64,000 nt of DNA from an uncultured Bacilli bacterium (GTDB lineage: Bacteria > Bacillota_I > Bacilli_A > RF39 > UBA660), in assembly GCA_934090685.1 (NCBI GenBank), contig CAKOJN010000003.1, forward strand, positions 106,126 through 170,125. The letters are read 5' to 3'. Made by a program: the position numbers and the translations under genes. A model generated the notes under the pieces. It was not told where the DNA came from. It searched no databases and saw nothing but the letters and a program-made list of their open reading frames with translations. Positions 59,305 to 64,000 of this stretch are shown piece by piece (position 1 is the first letter of the stretch; the number at the start of each line of letters is the position of its first letter).

Positions 59305-59670
59305 ATGGCACGTATTAAAAATATTGACTTACCAAAAAATAAAAGAATAGTAATAGCACTTACTTACATTTATGGAATTGGTCCAACTAGAGCTCATAAA
59401 ATTTGTGAAGCTGCTGGTGTATCAGAAGATACTAGAACTGATAATCTAACAGTAGAAGAAATTAATAAATTAAGAGCTGAAGCTGACAAATATGAATTAG
59501 TTGGAGACTTAAAAAGAGAAGTTGAAATGAACATCAAAACTAAGATGGAAATTAATTCATATCAAGGTACTAGACATAAAAAAGGATTACCAGTAAGAGG
59601 TCAAAGAACTAGTAGAAATGCTAGAACTCGTAAAGGTAAACCAAAAACTATTGCTAATAAGAAGAAATAG
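59305..59670 (+). CDS. rpsM: 30S ribosomal protein S13
   Basis: 121 residues: MARIKNIDLPKNKRIVIALTYIYGIGPTRAHKIC, SYQGTRHKKGLPVRGQRTSRNARTRKGKPKTIANKKK. The basic C-terminus touches the P-site tRNA. GTAGGAGG before ATG. Confidence 0.98.
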   Translation: MARIKNIDLPKNKRIVIALTYIYGIGPTRAHKICEAAGVSEDTRTDNLTVEEINKLRAEADKYELVGDLKREVEMNIKTKMEINSYQGTRHKKGLPVRGQRTSRNARTRKGKPKTIANKKK

Positions 59671-59682
59671 GAGGGATAACTT

Positions 59683-60066
59683 ATGGCTTATAATAGAAGA
59701 AAAAGAAAAGCAAAGAGAGATATTACTGAAGGTCAAGCACATATTCACTCTACATTTAATAACACAATTGTAACATTTACTGATAATAATGGTGGTGTAA
59801 TTAGTTGGGCTTCTTCAGGAACAGTAGGATTTAAAGGTAGTAAAAAGAAAACTCCTTTTGCCGCAGGATCAGCTGCAGAGGCTGCTGGTAAAGTAGCTTA
59901 TGATGCTGGTATTAGAAAAGTTGAAGTATTTGTAAAAGGTATAGGACAAGGACGTGAACTTGCTGTAAGAAGTATTACATCAACTGGTATTGAAATAACT
60001 GCTATTAATGATGTTACACCTGTACCACATAACGGATGCAGACCACCTAAGAGAAGACGTATATAA
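59683..60066 (+). CDS. rpsK: 30S ribosomal protein S11
   Basis: 127 residues: AHIHSTFNNTIVTFTDNNGGVISWASSGTVGFKGSKKKTPFAAGSAAE and the end VTPVPHNGCRPPKRRRI. TAGGAGGG before ATG. Confidence 0.98.
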   Translation: MAYNRRKRKAKRDITEGQAHIHSTFNNTIVTFTDNNGGVISWASSGTVGFKGSKKKTPFAAGSAAEAAGKVAYDAGIRKVEVFVKGIGQGRELAVRSITSTGIEITAINDVTPVPHNGCRPPKRRRI

Positions 60067-60087
60067 TTTAAGAAAGGGGAATAATAT

Positions 60088-61035
60088 ATGTTAAAGTTTA
60101 TTAAACCAGATTATAAAGTAAACGAATATGTTGAAAATAATTATTATGGAAAGTTTGTTTTAGAACCACTTGAAAGAGGTTTTGGAACAACTATTGGTAA
60201 TGCTCTTAGAAGAGTTATGCTATCAAGTTTAGAAGGTAGTGCAATTACTAATATCAAAATTGAAGGTGTAATGCACGAATTTCAAAAAAAAGATGGAGTA
60301 GTTGAAGATGTAACTGAAATTATTCTAAATCTTAAAAAACTAGTTGTTAAAAATCATAGTGAACAAGATCAAGTTTTACATTTAAAAGCTGATACAGAAG
60401 GTGAAGTTCACGCTTCTGATATAGATCAAAATGGAGAAGTTGAAATTATAAATCCAGATTTAGTAATTGCAACATTATCGGCCGGTGGAAGTTTAGATAT
60501 GACAATGACTGTTTCAAATGGTCGTGGATATGTAGATGGAAAAATTAATGCTCAAGCTGTTAAAGATGTTGTAGGAGCAATTGGAATTGACTCATTATAT
60601 AGTCCAATTGAAAGAGTAAGTTATGAAGTGGAACCAGCTCGTGTTGGTCAAAATGATAACTATGATAAACTTACTTTAAATGTATGGACTAATGGAAGTG
60701 TTAAACCAGAAGAAGCAGTAGCAAACGCTGCAAAAATTATAATTGATCATTTTGAAGTTATTACTAACTTACACAACTTAAAAGGTTTAGAGAGCGTTCT
60801 TGCAGACAAAGAAGAAGATTCAGTACAAAAGACATTAGAAACTCCTATTGAAGAATTAGATCTTTCAGTAAGAGCTTATAATTGCTTAAAGAGAGATGCT
60901 ATTCATACTTTACAAGATTTAACATCTAAGAGTGAATCAGAAATGATGAAGATTAGAAATCTTGGAAAGAAATCATTAAAAGAAGTATTAGACAAAGTAA
61001 AAGATATGGGACTAAAGTTCCGTGATGAAGATTAG
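60088..61035 (+). CDS. rpoA: RNA polymerase alpha subunit
   Basis: 315 residues. N-terminal assembly domain (1-~230): FVLEPLERGFGTTIGNALRRVMLSSLEGSAI. C-terminal domain (~245-315) that binds UP elements and activators: LDLSVRAYNCLKRDAIHTLQDLTSKSESEMMKIRNLGKKSLKEV. The AT-rich DNA upstream of the rrn promoters in this window would suit it. Confidence 0.98.
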   Translation: MLKFIKPDYKVNEYVENNYYGKFVLEPLERGFGTTIGNALRRVMLSSLEGSAITNIKIEGVMHEFQKKDGVVEDVTEIILNLKKLVVKNHSEQDQVLHLKADTEGEVHASDIDQNGEVEIINPDLVIATLSAGGSLDMTMTVSNGRGYVDGKINAQAVKDVVGAIGIDSLYSPIERVSYEVEPARVGQNDNYDKLTLNVWTNGSVKPEEAVANAAKIIIDHFEVITNLHNLKGLESVLADKEEDSVQKTLETPIEELDLSVRAYNCLKRDAIHTLQDLTSKSESEMMKIRNLGKKSLKEVLDKVKDMGLKFRDED

Positions 61036-61045
61036 GAGGATTTAA

Positions 61046-61390
61046 ATGGCATTATATAGAAAATTAAATAGAGAAACTCGTGTAAGAAGAAGTATACTAT
61101 CTAGTTTAACTAAAGATGTACTTGAGAATGGATATGTACAAACGACTGAACAAAGAGCTAAAGAAGTTCGTAAATTTGTTGAAAAAATGATTACATATGC
61201 AAAAAAAGGTGATTTAGGTTCTAGAAGAAAAGCACTAGCTTTCTTAAATAATGACAAAGATTTAGTTAAAAAATTATTTGATGAATATGCTGTTACTTAT
61301 AAAGATAGAAACGGTGGATATACAAGAATAATTAAACTTAAAGAAAGAATTGGAGACGATGCCTTAATCGTTCGTCTTGAGTTAGTATAA
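61046..61390 (+). CDS. rplQ: 50S ribosomal protein L17
   Basis: 114 residues: LYRKLNRETRVRRSILSSLTKDVLENGYVQTTEQRAKEVRKFVEKMITYAKKGDLGSRRKALAFL and the end GDDALIVRLELV. Last gene of the superoperon, with a terminator directly after. Confidence 0.97.
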   Translation: MALYRKLNRETRVRRSILSSLTKDVLENGYVQTTEQRAKEVRKFVEKMITYAKKGDLGSRRKALAFLNNDKDLVKKLFDEYAVTYKDRNGGYTRIIKLKERIGDDALIVRLELV

Positions 61391-61414
61391 AAGGTTGAGT
61401 AATCAATCTTTTTT
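61391..61414 (+). terminator. terminator of the ribosomal protein superoperon
   Basis: Stem AAGGTTGA/TCAATCTT (one G-U), GTAA loop, then TTTT, overlapping the rplQ stop region. Confidence 0.85.
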
Positions 61415-61517
61415 GTTGTCTATTTTACATTAATTCATCTAGTAATATTTATTTTTATGTTTGAATGGATTATAATAATATATGTAGATTAAAATGTACA
61501 GAATAAAGGGTGATATA

Positions 61518-62819
61518 GTGAAAGAAGAAAAAACAAATAAGACTAAGAAAAAAACAAATACAAAAATTAAAGTTAAAAATGAAAAAAAATTAAATAATAC
61601 AGAAAAAGAACTAAAATTAGAAAATAAAACAACTATAAAAAATAATAAAATTAATGATGAAATGTTTGTTAATAAAAATGTTAACTTTAGTCTATTAGAA
61701 GTAATTATTATTATACTAGTAACAGGTATAGTTGTTAGTATCGCTACTGGATTAATAGTTTATAATAATTATGACAAAATCTCTAAAAATAAAAGTGAAC
61801 GTTATAGTAGTGAAGTAAAAGAGTTTGTAGATAGTTATAATCACATTATTGATAGTTATATTGACGAAGTTGACAAATCTAAGTTGATAGATGCTGCAAT
61901 TTCAGGTATGTATACTTTCTTAAATGATGAATATAGCATTTATATGGATAGTGATACAACTGAGTCATTAAATGAACAATTAGATGGAACATATGATGGA
62001 ATAGGTATTGAAATGACCATGAATAATAATGGTGAAATTTATATTACACAGGTATTTAAAGATACGCCTGCAGAAGAAGCAGGATTAATGCCAAATGATG
62101 TTCTAATTGCACTTGATGGTGAAACATTAGAGGGTAAAACAACATCTGATTTAGCTAATGTTATAAAAAAAGGTACTAAAAGTACATTTAAACTTACATA
62201 TAAAAGGGGTGATACAGAAAAAACTGTTACAGTAAGCAAAAAGCATGTTTATATAGATTCTGTTAAATCTAAAGTATATGATAATGTAGGGTACATAAAT
62301 ATCACAACTTTTTCTGCTACAACAAAAGAACAAGTTGTTAAGGTTTTAGATTCGTTTGACAAAAATATAAACTCAGTAGTTATTGACTTAAGGGATAATA
62401 CAGGTGGGTACTTAAATGCTGCTTATGATGTATCAGAGTTATTTCTTAAAAAAGGTAAAGTAGTGTATCAATTAAAAAATAGAGAAAACAAAATAACAAA
62501 ATATACGGCAAAAATAGGTGAATATAGAGAGTTTAATAAAATAACAGTTATAATTAATGGTTCAACCGCTTCAGCCTCTGAAATTCTTGCTTTGGCGCTT
62601 AAAGAGTCAGCAGGTGCTAAAATCGTTGGAATAAAATCTTATGGCAAAGGCACTGTACAAGAAACATCAAAATTGAAAAGTGGTTCAATGGTTAAATATA
62701 CAACAGCATATTGGTTGAGTCCTAATGGTAATTCTATTAATAAAATTGGAATAACACCTGATTATATTGAGGAAGAAAATGAAAATCAACTTCAAAAAGC
62801 ATTGGAAATTGCAAAATAA
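61518..62819 (+). CDS. carboxyl-terminal processing protease, CtpA/S41 family
   Basis: GTG 61518 with AAAGGGTG 5 bases before is preferred over ATG 61494, giving 433 residues. A very lysine-rich cytoplasmic N-terminus (~55 residues) precedes one membrane helix (~58-82). Then a PDZ domain (~150-235, GIGIEMTMNNNGEIYITQVF, AEEAGLMPNDVLIALDG) and the S41 catalytic domain with nucleophile Ser in INGSTASASEILALALKES and Lys in KSYGKGTVQETS. In spore-formers such CtpB proteases cut SpoIVFA signalling proteins; in other Firmicutes they act in wall turnover. No sporulation gene is adjacent, so the role is open. Confidence 0.9.
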   Translation: MKEEKTNKTKKKTNTKIKVKNEKKLNNTEKELKLENKTTIKNNKINDEMFVNKNVNFSLLEVIIIILVTGIVVSIATGLIVYNNYDKISKNKSERYSSEVKEFVDSYNHIIDSYIDEVDKSKLIDAAISGMYTFLNDEYSIYMDSDTTESLNEQLDGTYDGIGIEMTMNNNGEIYITQVFKDTPAEEAGLMPNDVLIALDGETLEGKTTSDLANVIKKGTKSTFKLTYKRGDTEKTVTVSKKHVYIDSVKSKVYDNVGYINITTFSATTKEQVVKVLDSFDKNINSVVIDLRDNTGGYLNAAYDVSELFLKKGKVVYQLKNRENKITKYTAKIGEYREFNKITVIINGSTASASEILALALKESAGAKIVGIKSYGKGTVQETSKLKSGSMVKYTTAYWLSPNGNSINKIGITPDYIEEENENQLQKALEIAK

Positions 62820-62821
62820 TT

Positions 62822-62838
62822 GCATCCGATGCTTTTTT
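62822..62838 (+). terminator. terminator after S41 protease
   Basis: GCAT/ATGC stem with CCG loop, then TTTTTT. Confidence 0.75.
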
Positions 62839-62916
62839 ACTTTACACCCAATTCATAACATAGATTGATTAAAATATTAATAGTGTGGTAAAATAATAAT
62901 GTGAAAGAGGTGTCTT

Positions 62917-63447
62917 ATGAATATAAAAGTTGGAGACACGCTTGTGATTCATTGTTATAAGCATAATGGAATGATACATAAGTCATGGAAATTAGCTTAT
63001 GTACTTGATATTAAAAATGATTATATTGTATTGGGCAATGAAAATGTATTGGTAACAAAACAAGATGGCAGAACATGGCACACGAAAGAGCCCGCTATAA
63101 TGTTCTTCTACAAAAAAAGATGGTTTAACATTATAGCACAATTAAAGCCTAATGGGATCTTTTATTATTGCAATATTGCAAGTCCTTATGTTATAGATGA
63201 CGGAATAATAAAGTACATAGATTATGATCTTGATTTAAGAGTATTTAACGATGGTGCTTTTAAGATATTAGATAGAAACGAATATAATTATCATAAAAAA
63301 TTGATGAGATATCCTAAAGAAATTAATTTTATAGTTAAAAATGAATTATCTTCATTAATAGAAATGAAAAAATCAAGTGTGTTTCCTTTTAATGTGGAAA
63401 CTATCGAATATTACTATAAATTATTTAGAGAAATTGTAAATAATTAA
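62917..63447 (+). CDS. DUF402 family protein (Ntdp-like nucleoside phosphatase)
   Basis: A 176-residue protein. The DUF402 fold is seen in FFYKKRWFNIIAQLKPNGIFYYCNIASPYVIDDGIIKYIDYDLDLRVF, where Y-x-D-x-D-L-D-L-x-V supplies the metal-binding Asp residues, and KYDEHEY-like RNEYNYHKKLMRYPKEI. Staphylococcal and Bacillus members (YgaC/Ntdp) hydrolyse nucleoside tri- and diphosphates. AGAGGTG lies 8 bases before ATG. Confidence 0.85.
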   Translation: MNIKVGDTLVIHCYKHNGMIHKSWKLAYVLDIKNDYIVLGNENVLVTKQDGRTWHTKEPAIMFFYKKRWFNIIAQLKPNGIFYYCNIASPYVIDDGIIKYIDYDLDLRVFNDGAFKILDRNEYNYHKKLMRYPKEINFIVKNELSSLIEMKKSSVFPFNVETIEYYYKLFREIVNN

Positions 63448-63470
63448 AAATGGTTAATTTCAAAAAAAGA

Positions 63471-63506
63471 AAAATAGTTGGATATATATGGTCAAACTAT
63501 TTTTTA
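63471..63506 (+). terminator. terminator after DUF402 gene
   Basis: Stem AAAATAGTT/AACTATTTT, 15-base loop, then T run. Confidence 0.75.
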
Positions 63507-63658
63507 TTATAACTTTTTATAAAAAAAACAGTTAATTTATTTTTTTGTGAAAGCATATAATATATTGTTGAAATATAAGAGAAAATAAGAAATTAAGTCG
63601 AATAAAGTGTAAAAAAGAAAATTTATGTAAAAAATAATGAAAAAAATAAAAAAATGTG

Positions 63659-63687
63659 TTGACATTGAATTTTTAAAGTGTTATATT
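63659..63687 (+). promoter_or_regulatory. rrn promoter P1
   Basis: TTGACA (63659-63664), 17-base spacer, TATATT (63682-63687), preceded by a long A-rich stretch that could act as an UP element. A hairpin CACTT/AAGTG (63695-63708) follows the likely start site. Confidence 0.85.
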
Positions 63688-63793
63688 AGTTTAGCACTTG
63701 AGGAAGTGTAGATATATAAGTTCTGTGAAAACAATGATTAAAACACATAATTTAAATCAAAAATAAAAAAAATTAAAAAATTTAAAAAATGTG

Positions 63794-63822
63794 TTGACAT
63801 TGAAAAGCGAACATGATATATT
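63794..63822 (+). promoter_or_regulatory. rrn promoter P2
   Basis: TTGACA (63794-63799), 17-base spacer, TATATT (63817-63822); the preceding ~12 bases (AAAATGTG type) repeat those before P1. An antitermination-like hairpin CAACCGA/TCGGTTG (63830-63849) and boxA-like TGATCTTTGAAAACT (63852-63866) follow. Confidence 0.88.
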
Positions 63823-63933
63823 ATATGAGCAACCGAAGGAAATCGGTTGAATGATCTTTGAAAACTAAGTAAAATAATGAGTTTTGTAGACAGGATTAAA
63901 ATGAAATCAATTCTTTAACAATAAAAAGAATTT

Positions 63934-64000
63934 TTTATTGAGAGTTTGATCCTGGCTCAGGATAAACGCTGGCGGCATGCCTAAGACATGCAAGTCGAAC
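63934..64000 (+). rRNA. 16S ribosomal RNA, 5' end
   Basis: TTTATTGAGAGTTTGATCC opens the molecule as in Bacillus, and GAGTTTGATCCTGGCTCAG is the classic 27F primer site. The next bases GGCGGCATGCC and ATGCAAGTCGAAC are universal 16S positions ~40-65. The GATAAACGC and CCTAAGACATGC variants should help place the organism, and the gene runs out of the window. Confidence 0.98.

Noticed and set aside
61446..61517. Upstream start of the S41 protease at ATG 61494
   Set aside because: It has no ribosome site, while GTG 61518 follows AAAGGGTG at good spacing.
1..64000. UGA read as tryptophan, as in some Mollicutes
   Set aside because: UGG is used freely, several genes (ftsX, tlyA, map, agrB) end at UGA at the expected length, and RF2 is present.
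1..64000. CRISPR arrays, tRNA genes, insertion sequences with transposase
   Set aside because: No regular repeat-spacer array, no cloverleaf with CCA-type end and T-loop, and no transposase or integrase motif was seen.

Overview
The window is a clearly AT-rich stretch of chromosome from a low-GC Gram-positive bacterium. UGA is a normal stop codon and tryptophan is read from UGG, so the genetic code is standard. The S10-spc-alpha ribosomal protein order, SecA, WhiA, ClpP, a 61-residue zinc-type S14 and strong AGGAGG ribosome sites place it in the Firmicutes/Bacilli. The gene for L30 is missing between rpsE and rplO, as in Mollicutes and some relatives, and the first ~65 bases of a 16S rRNA at the right edge carry a GGCGGCATGCC segment typical of Erysipelotrichia/Mollicutes-like Bacilli. 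spo0A, spoIID and a spoIIQ-like gene suggest that the organism, or a recent ancestor, forms endospores. A gut Bacilli lineage near Erysipelotrichales or RF39-type groups is my inference.

Layout. 1-4.5 kb: a truncated gene with a phosphatase/sulfatase-like motif, an RDD membrane protein, RpiB, a SHOCT protein, then spoIID and a spoIIQ-like gene. 4.6-7.5 kb: a complete agr-type quorum-sensing locus, with a LytTR regulator and GHKL kinase on the plus strand facing agrB and a very short agrD (38 residues) on the minus strand. 7.7-11.1 kb: cold shock protein, Hpf and SecA. 11.1-17.4 kb: an accessory-looking stretch with an unrecognised 589-residue protein, a degenerate SEC-C mini-ORF, a 64-bp perfect direct repeat, scattered 11-bp iteron-like repeats, argS behind a T-box leader, an S66 peptidase and two gene remnants. 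17.5-21.9 kb: GNAT, membrane proteins, a CPBP protease, a MerR regulator with its own operator, and a thioredoxin-fold protein. 22-31 kb: prfB, YitT, ftsE-ftsX with an M23 hydrolase, whiA facing clpP, a nucleoside kinase and gapA. 31.2-41.5 kb: two unrecognised membrane proteins, glmS, then a five-gene surface operon (CotH kinase with lamin-tail domains, VTC polymerase, DUF4956, a duplicated surface domain protein, phosphodiester glycosidase). 41.5-47.2 kb: P-loop kinase, pgk, tpiA, spo0A, gpmI, tlyA. 47.2-61.4 kb: the ribosomal protein superoperon from rpsJ to rplQ with secY, adk, map, infA and rpoA. 61.5-64 kb: a CtpA-type protease, a DUF402 protein, and tandem rrn promoters leading into 16S rRNA.

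How the parts fit. Four glycolytic enzymes of the triose half (gapA, pgk, tpiA, gpmI) are spread over 30-46 kb, with spo0A between tpiA and gpmI. Peptidoglycan remodelling is covered by FtsEX-M23, SpoIID and SpoIIQ. The most interesting parts are the agr locus with its divergent peptide, the repeat-bounded island after secA, the CotH-VTC-DUF4956-glycosidase operon whose first ribosome site lies inside a hairpin, and structured leaders before rpsJ, rpsH and argS. All calls rest on reading the sequence and on family knowledge; no database search was possible.
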